From Sequoia sempervirens (Eukaryota; Streptophyta; Pinopsida; Cupressales; Cupressaceae), in the NCBI GenBank assembly GCA_007258455.2, contig VDFB02358134.1, positions 207,660,499 to 207,724,498 on the forward strand: a stretch of 64,000 bases of DNA, in the 5' to 3' direction. Every line of letters starts with the position of its first letter. Position 1 is the stretch's first letter. The position numbers and the translations under genes are program-made. Below the pieces are notes generated by a model. The model was not told where the DNA came from. It made no database searches and saw only the letters and a list, made by a program, of their open reading frames with translations. This document shows positions 45,711-56,738 of this stretch, one piece after another.

Positions 45711-46767
45711 TGATGCAAGAGCATCCATAGCTTAGTGCAATCCCATGTCAACTTAAAGGTTTTAGTTTTGAATTTTTCAATTTTAGTGTGTTGGATTTCA
45801 TGTTTGATTATTGAAATTCATATTTTGGGGTGAAATTAAATATTTTGCGATGTGGGAAAATTTGAATTTGGACTTGATTTCAAATTGGGTCAAATTGGTG
45901 AAGAGAAATCATGGAGAATATGCTTTAAAACTTAAATAGATAGAAAAAAGCTATTTATGTTGTGGATTTATTGGAGCCATTAAAGCCATTTGTAACTCAT
46001 ATTTTAAATTTCCATAGCTCCTAAAAAATAGGAACCCAGGAGGTGAGTGCCCAAGTTGAGGATTATGCTTTTTTACTTTATTTGGGAAAGCATTAAAATC
46101 ATTCAAAAGCCATATTTCATTTTGGCTAAGTCTAGAAGATTTAAAACAAATATTTTATTCATTTTTGAATATTTAATTGGATTTTATTTACTTCATGGAA
46201 GTGGAGGCATTGATTTCCTAGAGAAGCTTTGGAATGAAAGCTAAATGATATTGAAATTCATTGAAATTACATTTTAGGAAAAAAGATGAAATAAAATTGA
46301 ATTTCTTTCATTCTTTTGAGGGGTTTCTAAAAAGAAAAATAGAGAGAAGAGAAGGAAGGTGTGGCATACCTGTAGAAGCCATCTCTTTGATGTTTTGATA
46401 GATTTGTGGGTGTTGATAGAGGAAAATCAACACAAGATTGTGTTGATTGAAGATATTGTTTGTGCGGGGTGTTTTGAAGTTGTAGGTATTGGAGAGAAGA
46501 GTGTCTTTGTGCTTTGATTTGCTGCTGAAAATTACATTGCAAGTGGTTTCCAAGGGTTTCATATGGCTTGTTATAGCTTTCATTCATTGATTGGAGTGTA
46601 ATAGTTGATTTTCCCCATTGAATAAAAGCAAGATTTTGCCTATTGCACATTGAAACCAGGCTTGATACTGTGTTTATTTTTTCTTGTGTGTTTGCAAATG
46701 AAATTTCACAGTGATATTTTTAATTTTATTGAAGCAAATATAATTAAATTAAATTTCTCATACATTA
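45711..46767 (+). repeat. 5' LTR of element F
   Basis: 1057 bp, TGATGCAAGAGCATCC to TCATACATTA. It is closely similar to 49414-50448 over its whole length, with small indels. Open frames at 46047-46650 recur in neither strand convincingly and are not genes. Confidence 0.9.
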
Positions 46768-46768
46768 G

Positions 46769-46780
46769 TGGTATTAGAGT
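46769..46780 (+). promoter_or_regulatory. Initiator-Met tRNA primer binding site of element F
   Basis: TGGTATTAGAGT follows the LTR by one base and matches TGGTATCAGAGC except for C-to-T changes. Chromoviruses commonly use this primer. Confidence 0.8.
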
Positions 46781-46836
46781 AGTTGATTCTTTGTGTATAA
46801 ACAAACCGCTAAAGAGAGGCAGTTTACACCAGGACT

Positions 46837-47875
46837 ATGAGTTGGAGTGTTGCAGAGATGTATGCCAAAGGAGCCCCATGTGGTAGGGGTCAAGGAAGAG
46901 GAATAGGAGCAGATATTTTTTTTAGAAATGATGAATTTAATGCCTTGAGAAGGTAGGTTGAAAATTTGCAAAATGAGATAAGGAGAGGATTTGCAAGAAA
47001 TAGAGACCCAAGAAGTGAAGATGAAGATGAAAGTACAAAGAATGCAAGTTTAGATATTGAGAAAAGAGAAGAAATTGCAATAGTTTCAAATGACTCACTG
47101 CTGAAATATTTAACAAAAATGGGAAAGAGACCAAAAATGCAGGTTCCTACATTCAATGGAACCCTAAACCCAGAAGAATTAATAGATTGGTTGAATGAGA
47201 TGGAGAATTATTTCAAATTTGAAGAGATAGAGGATCCAGACAAAGCAAGATATGAAAAAACAAGATTGAAAGGACATGCCTCCATATGGTGGAGAGAGAG
47301 ATCCAATTAGAAAGGGATAGAAGAGGAAAGGAAAAGATTAACAAATGGGATAAAATGGTGGAGAAACTTAAAAAACAATTCATTCTTGTGGATTATGAAT
47401 TGGACCTGCTCAAGAAAATGCAAGGTTTGAGGCAAGGCAATACGAGTGTGAAAGAATATAGGAAATAATTCCATACAATTCTTATTAGAACTGGACATTC
47501 CAAGGTGACCAAAGAGAAGGTTGCAAGATACATAAATGGGTTGAGACCGAGCATTCAGGAAGAAATGGCACTTTTTAGAGTTGTGACAATGGAGGATACC
47601 TATCAAATAGCATTAAAAATAGAAGAAAGAATGAATAGGAGGTTTGAAAATAAGCAAAGAGGAAAGGGTAAAACTAATTTTCAGCAATATGAGAATCAGA
47701 TTGGAGGCACTAAGGGCAGCAAGGAAGAAGGGAGAGTTCAAATCAGGCCCATGATCAAAGTTTCAGAGGAAGGGGAAGATCGGGTAGAGGATTTGGAAGA
47801 GGAAATTATAAATTAACTTGTTTCAAGTATGAAGAAGAGGGGAAAAAATCATATGGGTGTCCTCACAAAGAGGAA
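46837..47875 (+). pseudogene. gag: Element F gag (broken)
   Basis: It starts at the first ATG after the primer site (MSWSVAEMYAKGAPCGRGQG). A stop lies near 46946. The open capsid part at 46966-47310 contains VPTFNGTLNPEELIDWLNEM and GHASIWWRE, the classic gypsy gag core. The continuation is in other frames: QFILVDYELDLLKKMQGLRQ (47370-47430) and YINGLRPSIQEEMALF (47530-47580). A Gly/Arg-rich linker RGRGRSGRGFGRGN precedes a zinc knuckle at 47818-47862, CFKYEEEGKKSYGC. The second Cys and the His of CX2CX4HX4C are replaced by Tyr and Lys, so metal binding is lost. Confidence 0.85.
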
Positions 47876-48553
47876 ATGCCAAGAATAATATTAGAAAATA
47901 AAAATAGGACAACAAATTTGAATAGAGAAGAAGCAGGATCATCACATTCTAAAGAAGCAGCAGATGGTGAAACTTTAATGGCTAAGAGAATATTGTTAAA
48001 TGAAGATGATAAATCCATTCAAAGGAGACATTTTTTTAGGATAAGATGCAAGTGTGAGGGAAAGGCATGTAATGTCATTATTGATAGTGTAAGCATAGAG
48101 AATCTTGTGTCTAATGAAATAGTAAGAAAATTGCAGCTAGAAGGGAAGAAGCACCCAAATCCATATCAGATAGCATGGGTACAAGATGACAAGAAGCTTT
48201 TGATCAGTGAACAGTGTGAGGTAAAATTTAAGATAAGAGGCTATTATGATGAAGTTTTATGTGATATTCACCCAATGGATGCTTGCCATATTCTTCTAGG
48301 AAGACCTTGGCAATTTGACAGGAAGGTGGTGCATGATGGTTATGACAACAAATACACATTGAAGAAGGATGGAGTGAAACACAAATTGAAGCCATTGAAA
48401 GAAGAAATGGCTAAGGTTTTCAGCAATTCAAGGTCTTGTTCGGTTGATGAAATCAAAATTTTAGATGGTTTGAGGCAAGAATATGTTGGCTTTGTTAACA
48501 CTAACTATGATGAAGATAAGAAAGGAAATTTGTTCACTCAGATTGAAGAATAA
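47876..48553 (+). CDS. Element F protease region
   Basis: A 225-residue open frame. After a Lys/Glu-rich linker it has the retropepsin core CNVIIDSVSIENLVSNEIV, where the catalytic Asp-Ser-Gly is Asp-Ser-Val (G-to-V, inactivating). QCEVKFKIRGYYDEVLCDI, DACHILLGRPWQFDRK and VVHDGYDNKYT follow, all standard for chromovirus protease. The frame continues 70 residues into the PR-RT linker and stops. RT does not follow. The open frame could be translated, but the catalytic change argues against activity. Confidence 0.7.
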   Translation: MPRIILENKNRTTNLNREEAGSSHSKEAADGETLMAKRILLNEDDKSIQRRHFFRIRCKCEGKACNVIIDSVSIENLVSNEIVRKLQLEGKKHPNPYQIAWVQDDKKLLISEQCEVKFKIRGYYDEVLCDIHPMDACHILLGRPWQFDRKVVHDGYDNKYTLKKDGVKHKLKPLKEEMAKVFSNSRSCSVDEIKILDGLRQEYVGFVNTNYDEDKKGNLFTQIEE

Positions 48554-48906
48554 ATCTTAGGTGAAATGAACGTAAAATATGATTTTATCATTTCCCTTGA
48601 TGAGAGAGAGGGTGAAGAAGTAGATAAGTTAGTTGCAGCAGAAATTTCTTTTGATAAAGTTGAATTGGGAATGTTGAATTTGAAGGTTAATGAAATTTTT
48701 TTTGAAGAGTAGTTGTTTGAGAACAATGGAAGTGAAAATTTCTTGATTGGTGGGCATGATTCCTTGTCATGTAATGTTGAAATTGAGCATTTTGATGGTA
48801 TTACTAATGCTGTTTTGAGTGAAGGAAACCAAGTTGCAGCAATGTTATATATTTCAAAAAGCATTGGAAAAGTGAAATTTCATGACGAAGAAAGCACATT
48901 CATAAA
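48554..48906 (+). other. Spacer replacing RT, RNase H and integrase core in element F
   Basis: Coding-like, acidic sequence with a stop at 48711 and an open 65-residue piece (48713-48910, FENNGSENFLIGGHDSLSC). It shows no RT, RNase H or integrase motif. It joins the PR-RT linker to the integrase C-terminus, so the deletion of about 3 kb of pol ended here. Confidence 0.5.
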
Positions 48907-49383
48907 GTGAATTTTCAACACAAGACTAATGCTGATTTGAAGAGAAGATATAAAGAGTTCCAAGTTGGTGATGAGGTAATGGTGAATTTGAGAAAGGAGA
49001 GGCTTCCAATTGGTAACTACAACAAGTGGAAAATGAAGAAGATTGGACCTTACCAGATTGTGAGAAAACATGAACCGGGTAATGCTCATGAGGTAGAATT
49101 ACCCAATGACTTAAATATTTCTCCAATATTTAATATTTCAGATCTAACCATATTCCATGAAGGTGAAAATGATGAATTTTCAGCAACAAGACAGCCACAA
49201 GTATTCCAACCTACTTCAGAGAGTGAAAAGATTGAAGCAATTCTTAATAGTAGGGTGAAAAGAAGCACAAGAAAGAAACAATACATGGAATATTTGGTGA
49301 AATGGTTTGGAAGACCTATAGAGGACTCTTCATGGTTGTATAAGGTTGAGGCTATTCAACTTGGATATCCTCTTGGAAAGTGA
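48907..49383 (+). CDS. Element F integrase C-terminus with chromodomain
   Basis: A 158-residue open frame. Residues ~8-80 are the integrase C-terminal domain (RRYKEFQVGDEVMVNLRKER, KMKKIGPYQIVRKHE, then NISPIFNISDLTIFHE). Residues ~105-157 are a chromodomain (KIEAILNSRVKRS, QYMEYLVKWFGRPIEDSSW). The chromodomain marks the element as a chromovirus and would direct integration to particular chromatin. It has remained open although the catalytic core is gone. The Met at 48907 is internal to the original polyprotein. Confidence 0.8.
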   Translation: MNFQHKTNADLKRRYKEFQVGDEVMVNLRKERLPIGNYNKWKMKKIGPYQIVRKHEPGNAHEVELPNDLNISPIFNISDLTIFHEGENDEFSATRQPQVFQPTSESEKIEAILNSRVKRSTRKKQYMEYLVKWFGRPIEDSSWLYKVEAIQLGYPLGK

Positions 49384-49413
49384 TAGGATCATTTTTCTTA
49401 TACTATTGGTGTA

Positions 49414-50448
49414 TGTTGCAGGAGCATCCATGGCTCAATGCAATCCTATGTCAACTTGAAAGTTTTATTTTTGAATTTTTCAATTTTGGTGTGTTGGATT
49501 TCATGTTTTATTATTGAAATTCATATTTTGGGGTGAAATTAAATATTTTGTGATGTGGGAAAATTTGAATTTGGACTTGATTTCAAATTGGGCCAAATTG
49601 GTGAAGAGAAATCATGGACAATATGCTTTAAAATTCAAAAAGCAGAAAAAAGGAATTTATGGTGTGTATTTATTGGAGCCATTAAAGCCATTTGTAACTC
49701 ATAATTTAAATTTGCACAGCTCCAAAAAAATAGGAACCCAGGAGGTGGGTGCCCAAGTTGAGGATATTGCTTTTTTGCTTTATTTGGGAAAGCATTAAAG
49801 TCATTCAAAAGCCATATTTCATTTTGGCTAAGTTTGGAAGATTTAAAAATATATATTTTATGCATTTTTGAATATTTAATTGGATTTTATTTACTTCTTG
49901 GAGAAGCTTTGGAATGAAAGCTAAATGAGGTTGAAATTCATTGAAATTACATTTTAGGAAAAAAGATGAAATAAAATTTGAGTTTCTTTCATTCTTTTGA
50001 GGGGTTTTTCACAGGAAAAATAGAGAGAAGAGAAGGAAGGAATGGCATACCTGTAGAAGGCCATCTCTTTGATGTTTTGATATATTATTGGGTGTTGATA
50101 GAGGAAAATCAACACAAGATTGTGTTGATTGAAGACATTGTTTGTGTAGGGTGTTTTGAAGTTGCAGGTGTTGGAGAGAAGATTGACTCTAAGTTTTGAT
50201 TTTCTGCTGCAAATCAGATTGCGTGTGTGATTTCTAGTGGTTTCTTATGGCTATTACAGCCTTCATTCATGATTGTATTGTAATAGATTAATTTCCCATA
50301 TTTTAATTCAAGGATTTTCTAGTTGAATATTGCAATCTGCGGTTGGCATTTTGGGTTTCAATTTCTTTGTGTGTTGTTGAATATTATTTGTCAGCTTTTT
50401 AAATTTCATTTGTAGAAAATTGGTTTAATTTAAATAGCTTATACATTA
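49414..50448 (+). repeat. 3' LTR of element F
   Basis: 1035 bp, TGTTGCAGGAGCATCC to TTATACATTA. It begins 31 bp after the chromodomain stop. No convincing polypurine tract is visible in that gap. Confidence 0.9.
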
Positions 50449-50453
50449 AGGTA

Positions 50454-53084
50454 GAACGGCTAATTTTATGTAAAGGAGAAGAAAGGTGTGAGAGAGAATC
50501 TATGGTTGCAAGGGAGAGAGGAGCATAGGAAAATGCATGATAGAAATGATGGTAGAGAAGAATTCTATCAAGTCAGAGTGATAGACAACAAGAAGAAGGA
50601 AAGGTAAAAGACAAATAATATAGATTCATGAGTGTTTAGTGTGTGGATATTTTAGAGAGAGCTAACTAAAGGGGAAATTTATGAGTTAGATAGAAAATGT
50701 AGATGATTGTACATACCATGAAGAGGTTGAGAAATCAATAAGATTGAGAAAGAACACACAAGATATGGTGAGCTAAGAATAAGGCATGGAGGAGTAGGTG
50801 TGCTCACTCAAGGTCAAAGTGATGCTACACAAGAAAGAGTGGAATAGTGCATCTATGGAGGAGTATGTGGAAGGTATTAATAGAGAAGATAATGTGGGTT
50901 TTTGGTGCAAACCAAGGAACCTTTCCAATTGATGATAAAAGTTACTAAAGGTACAAGAGAATTCCCAAGGAGCAATAAAAAGTTGTAAATAAAGGTGGTA
51001 AAATTGAATGTAAGAAAGGAACATATTGAGAATGCACATTGAATATGTTATGATTTGGTTTAATAAAGGATGGATAGAGAAATAAAGCTACATGTGGAGC
51101 TAGACTAGTTTTAGAGATGCTACTAGTGGGAGTAGAAAAAACATAGTTTTCAGATATGGTATCAATGGATGTAGTGAAAGGGAATAACTAGGGAGTTGCA
51201 CAAGATATGTTGCAAGTACATAGAACAAAAATGTTGTAGGTTTATACAACAATAGAGAGTAAGTAGTAAACTATAAGTGAGATGAAACAAGTGACGGTAG
51301 TGAGCAACAAAGGTTATCTAGGCATAAAAGAAAACCAAGAGAAGATGCAAACTATTAAATTAAAAAAATATACTTAACATTATTTTATAAACCATTAATG
51401 ATTAGCAATAGAAAAGATTACCTCAGTGAAAGATGGATGGTGAGCTTAACATGTAGATTTTGATTTCCAAGGCCCATCATTAACCGATTACCATTCATAT
51501 AATTTTAAACTATTCACATGTACTATATTTATTATTATTTTACTAGTTGCATACTTGTGGACACAACATTGTCATGTAATCAACAAGTGGAGGGTCACTA
51601 GAAGTAGGTTGAACACTCTAACCCTAAAATTTTATTATAATAAATCTAATAATTTAGTTAATCTTACATTTAAAAATAAAATTTAATAAATTGAATTTTA
51701 ACTTGTTGAAATTTACTTGAATATCAATTCCATATGTTTTATTCAATAGATCATTTTTCATGACCATCTGATCCTCTATAGATGCATCCTAGCCACGTGC
51801 ATTCTCATCATCCTCTTACTCATATACAAAAAGAGATGTATAGTTTTGACATAAGTTAGATGGAAATCGAGGCATAGAAGACTATCCTACCTCACATTGT
51901 GCTAGAGGCCTACTAGATGTTGTATAAGGGTCTAAGTTAGTGAGCTAATAGACTTTAATGTATCCACATCAACACCCTCCTTCACAATAGAAGGGATAGT
52001 GGTATGCTTGAAATTTGTTCTAGCTAGCAATTTTTCTACCTATTTTTGAGAATTTTTGTGCCCCCCACTCTATCCTATGAAGAGCTCCCACCTCTACCCT
52101 AGAACTCTGGCATTTCAAAATAATTAGGGAGCTAATTAAGGAAAAACTCACAATAGAGTTTCCTCAAAAATTATTGTGGTACCTCATTCTTATTGCATGT
52201 AGGATGCTCAAAAACCATCCACCACCTATCACAAAAATTATTCCTTATCCCTTGGTGGTGGCATCAATGGATAGGGAACCTCCTACAAGCGCCATGTAAG
52301 GGTGCATTGGTTTGTGGGTTAATGAATAGGGCACACAAGTCAGAGTTTTTGTTTTGTTTTACTTTCTCATGTGATTGTTTTTCAACATAAAATTTTTATT
52401 ATTCTTCCCTCTTGTTGGACCAACTATTTATTTTCCCACTCACTGATACTATTTGGGAGATAATTGATTGTAGTGATTCAGTGAGGGTGGACCTATGGGA
52501 GTTTATTTCTTCCGAATCTTCCAACCTTGCAATTATTCCCTCAAGTTCTTTTCTATTATTTTCTATTTGACCTATTATGCTTTCTTATGTTCCTAGAGGA
52601 TGTTGAGGTATTGAAGGAAGGGTTTTTTGTGGTTGTTCTTCAAGAGGATTTTGATGGGGAGGTGAATCAAGGTTTTGATCATTTGGTGGTGCATTCTCAA
52701 CTCCTAAAAATTAAAAAAAAATCACTCAAAAAACTAATTGAATCTATCTATTTAATATAAATTTTACACAAAATAACTAAAAATACTTACCTCTTTGACC
52801 TCAATGTTATCGTGGAAATGTTTTGGTGATGAATTGGCAGATGAACGATGTAGAATAGAGTCTCCAAGAATGCAATTACGCTTCAATGCGCTTTTAGGCC
52901 ATGGGTTTGCAATGGAAAAGGAAAAAATGAAAAATGAAATTCAAATTTGGTATTTTTATGGTCAACAGACCATACACGAGCATGTTATAATGCTAGCATG
53001 CTCACATTTAGGTCTCTAGGGGACCAAAAAGGTGGGTTTCCACTTTTTAGTCCCCCATCTTTGTGCACTCACCCTCGTGAATTT
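50454..53084. other. No recognisable gene; probable interior of element G and other debris
   Basis: From 50454 the plus strand is purine-rich and resembles decayed coding (to ~51200), which would fit the interior of element G. From 51500 to 52700 it is AT-rich with low-complexity runs. 52795-53019 has a 74-residue open frame of no known family. I found no LTR partner for 43091-45659 here. Confidence 0.4.
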
Positions 53085-53840
53085 AATATTGAAATAGTAA
53101 AACCAATGATAAAAAAATTATGATCACATCAATAGTACCAAGGCGCTTTTTTGGCCTCATGAGAGATCACCAAAATTATAAAGAGCATTGGAAAGGGAAA
53201 TACAAGAGACATGTCATTAAATCAATTGAAACCTTCTTTAGTGGAAGTAAGTCTTAAATCTAAGGATTGGTCCACATTAAATATGGAGGGACTATAATTT
53301 CAAGGAAAAAATTGGTTTTATTAGAGGGATTTAATAAATGGAATGAATAAATACCAAATAAAATATATATGAAGGATGTATTCATGCGAGAGATCCAAGT
53401 TCCATATAACACAAGTTATTTTAAGATATAATAATGCAAAAATATGGATTCATGAATAATATTAAAATAGTAAAACCAGTGATACAATTTACTATCATAT
53501 CAATAGTACCAAGGCACTTTTCTGGCCTCCTGAGTGATCACCAAAATTATAGAAAGAGGATTGGAAAGGACACTGCAAGATACATGTGTCATATATTCAA
53601 TCAAAACCTTTTTTAGTGGAAGTGAGTCTCAAATTTAAGGATTTTTCCACATTAAATATGAAGGGAATACAATTTGGAGGCAAAAATTAGTTTTGTCTAG
53701 ATGGATGTTATAAATAGAATGAGAAAATACCGAAGAAAATATATATGAAGGATCTATGCTTGCAAGAGATCCAATTTTTGTATAACAAAATTTGTTAAGA
53801 TATAATAATACAAAACTATAGATTCATGAATAATATTGAA
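53085..53840. repeat. Tandem duplication of ~373 bp
   Basis: Two units carry 'TAGTAAAACCAATGATA', 'ATAGTACCAAGGCGCTTTT', 'GATCACCAAAATTATA', 'TTTAGTGGAAGTAAGTC', 'TATATATGAAGGAT' and 'GGATTCATGAATAATATT'. Markers at 53095 and 53468, and at 53447 and 53821, give 373-374 bp. The start of a third unit is visible at 53830. Confidence 0.85.
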
Positions 53841-54389
53841 AAAATAAACCTCACTAAGGAGCCTATGAGGTGTCTAGATAGTGTTGAAGAAAATTCATAG
53901 ATGTTGAAGCATGAAATTCTCCAACTAAATTTTATCTATATACTCCACCGAAAATAGTTTGTGTAGATTTAGTGGGATCTCAAACCTTGATTATATAAGG
54001 CTAGTGGTCAAAAGCAGTGAGATTGCAAGGGTAGGTAAAGGGATTGATTTTTTTAGATTAACAACTATTAACTTGGCTATGATTTTTTGTTATGGATTAA
54101 TTATATTTTCCTTAGTTATGGAGTAACATAGAAATTGATTAGGTGTTGTACATGAGAAATCCTTTTGTATTTGATTCAAGTAAAAATGGGTCTCTAAAAA
54201 CCCCACATAGGAGGTTGTCTCTTCTAACATGTAAAAGTACCAAAATCTAGGAGAGTCCATACTAGCAGCCTATACACAATAGGCTCGACATTTAGGCACA
54301 TAAACCTTAAACTAGTGTCATATGAGGAAGTTGTGTTGCCTAGCAAAAATGATGAAGAGAGAAACCTAGATAATGTGAATAAGGTAATA

Positions 54390-54535
54390 GGTTGTAGAAT
54401 GTTAGATGTAAAAAGTGTACAATTTTAGGGTTACAAATCATCATTTTAGATTAGGTTGTAGACTGTCAACTGTTAAATATGTATAATTTTAGAGTTTGTG
54501 AATTATCATTGTAGGTTACAATGTTTGAAAGGTTG
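54390..54535. repeat. Two ~64-bp repeats
   Basis: 'GGTTGTAGAATGTTAGATG...TTTTAGGGTTACAAATCATCATTTTAGATTA' is repeated as 'GGTTGTAGACTGTCAACTG...TTTTAGAGTTTGTGAATTATCATTGTAGGTTA', starting at 54390 and 54454. Confidence 0.6.
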
Positions 54536-54569
54536 AAAATTGTTTGCTCCTATGATTGGGAGATAGAGT

Positions 54570-56127
54570 AACAATCTTCTACACTCTCATTCAAGGAAAA
54601 CCATAGAGATCTCAATCTAATGTATGCAAAGGAGAAAGATATCTTGCAATAGGATTGTCCTAGGGTTTGATTATAAACTAGAGGGGGTTCACCACCAAGC
54701 TAGGGCTTGGAAAGACTAATGAAATGCAAGTTCTAATGCTAAAACCTAATGTGATGTAACACTTCACTAAATGACCTAGAAAAGCATGTAAATCATAAAA
54801 GAAAGGTGAGAAATCAAAAGTGTGCACCTCATAATCTATAGAGGCCTAGAATGAGCTCTAAAACACTAAAAATTTTGGAATTAGGATAATTGAAACTCAT
54901 ACGCAAGTCAGTCCTAGACTAGGATTTCTGGTTTGGAATAAGTTTCTGACAATGTAGTTTCAGGATCTGTAAAAATCTAGAAATTTTCTTGTATTAGGAC
55001 TCATATGCCACTTCTGGCGTATCACTCTCGTTCCACTTTTGTGGGAATTCAAATTCTAGATCTATACTCCAATCTCTGCTCTTCCTTCCTAAACTAATTT
55101 CCAAATCTAAACTTGTAAAAAGACATACAAAACAAAATATAGAGTTGATTTGCTTATGGGGTGTTTGCCTCAATCAAACCCCTAGTTTGGTAATTAAACA
55201 TTGATAGAAACAATGAATCATGAATGTAAACCCTAACCTTAAGTGTGTCTAATATTAGGAAACCAAAAATACAATGCAATACTATTCTAATGAGCTAGAA
55301 TGAGATGCATGTATGAATCATGAGGATGAATGAATCACTTTTAGAGATCTCTAATCACCCTTATAAGTTGCAATAAGACATGTAGCTTCCTTAGGCTAAA
55401 TGTAGAGTGATAATGAAGGATGGAATCACTTAGGAAACAAGTCATTTGGCTTGGTTTGATGGCTAGTTGCATCTCCCCAACCTAGAATCCATCATGATTC
55501 ACCATATACAACCATAATCAACCTTTAAAAATGCTAGATCTTGAATGAAAGTGAGCTTGAAGACCTACAAAAACAAACTAATGCTGATCCAAGGCTTGAA
55601 CTTTGTTGATTACTTGTTCTTGAATGCTCTTGTGAGGAATGCTTGAATGCTCTTGAATGCTTGGATCTTGAAATTTCTCTTCTAGATTCTTGCTTAGATG
55701 AAAAATGACTTTAGAATCTTGTTTATATAGGCATTACACTTAATTTACCATTATTTAGATCTCGAAAGTTGACATCAACCAAAAATTTGAATTAAAAACT
55801 TGAATTTATTTCTCAAAACCTAAAAAGGGCCCAAGTGGGACTCATACACCACTTGTGGCATATGGGTCCCACCTAGGGGGACTCATATTCCCAAGGTGGT
55901 GTATGAGTCCCACCCTAGATTTTTGGGATGGGTTGTTAAAGTTTTAATTCTTTTAATGATTTTGTTAGGTTTTTAGTTGAAATAAGCTTCAAGATCTAAA
56001 ATAAAGGGTCTTAGGGGCCTATTATTGATGATTTAAAAGGGTATTTAATGCAAGGTACCAAAATAGATCCAAATTAGGCAAGAAATTGCACTATCTCCAA
56101 GAAGGGAGTATAATTTTTGTTTCCATA
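54570..56127 (-). repeat. 3' LTR of element H (left end uncertain)
   Basis: It starts at the polypurine tract at 56128 (minus TATGGAAAC; the expected TG is TA here). A TATA box CTATATAAAC lies at about 55721-55730, so U3 is ~400 bp. It shares with element B the phrase pairs around 'GGGACTCATACACCACTTGTGG', a 'GAATGCTTGAATG' cluster just downstream of the TATA box, and 'GTTTGGTAATTAAACATTGATAGAAA'. These show the same family. The end toward 54570 is a guess. Confidence 0.5.
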
Positions 56128-56142
56128 TTTAGCCCCCACTTT
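56128..56142 (-). promoter_or_regulatory. Polypurine tract of element H, with a second copy upstream
   Basis: The minus strand reads TAAAGTGGGGGCTAAA directly before the LTR. A second AGTGGGGGCTT copy is at about 56249-56259, 120 bp upstream, matching the 121-bp spacing in element B. Confidence 0.75.
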
Positions 56143-56738
56143 AGTACCCATATGACTCTACATGCATATGCAAGATAAAGGATTCTGAATAGTACACTTC
56201 ATTTCATAAAAGGATACTCATATGGATTCATTCATAATATGGGAGAATGAAGCCCCCACTGTAGCTATCTACAAACCACAATCTTAGGAACTACATCCTA
56301 CAACACAAGTCCATTAAGCATTCAAAAATCCTCTTATCTAACTTCTCATAGGAATCAAATTCAAGGGTAGATGTATTCCCCCCCTTGATTTCGCTTGCTT
56401 TATGGAGGTGGAATCAAGGTAATAATCTAGCCACATTAAATTGGATAAGTTATACCATAGGGTATTTTCAAGTACCATACCGCATAATGATAGACATTTG
56501 ATGAGAATGAGGGTGGAATAACGATTCCAACACAAAAAATGACATTGAAAATAGAGCTCTCTAGCCCCCGTTATGTTAATTTGAATGAAAGGCACTTTTA
56601 ACCCTAATATATAGAAGAGTAAAAAGTGAAGTAATTATTAATTGTTTTTTCTTTTACCTTCTTGCATTCTGACTTTGTTGAAGATTAAGTGAAAATACTG
56701 AGCCGAAAAGAGTACAGGCCCCTAAGACTTAATACACT

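Larger units (their letters stand above)
45711..50448 (+). mobile_element. Element F: internally deleted chromovirus
   Basis: LTRs 45711-46767 (1057 bp) and 49414-50448 (1035 bp) flank a plus-strand element with TSD AGGTA (45706-45710, 50449-50453). LTRs start TGATGCA/TGTTGCAGGAGCATCC and end TACATTA. The order is primer site, gag, protease, a 350-bp spacer, integrase C-terminus and chromodomain. RT, RNase H and the integrase core are missing, so the copy is non-autonomous. It is inserted 51 bp after the end of the element G LTR. Confidence 0.9.

Noticed and set aside
54690..54720. TTGGTGGTGAACCCC on the minus strand as a primer site of element H
   Set aside because: It resembles the E primer-like site TTGGTGAACCC, but the LTR boundary of H is undefined and this LTR is 3', so a primer site is not expected here.
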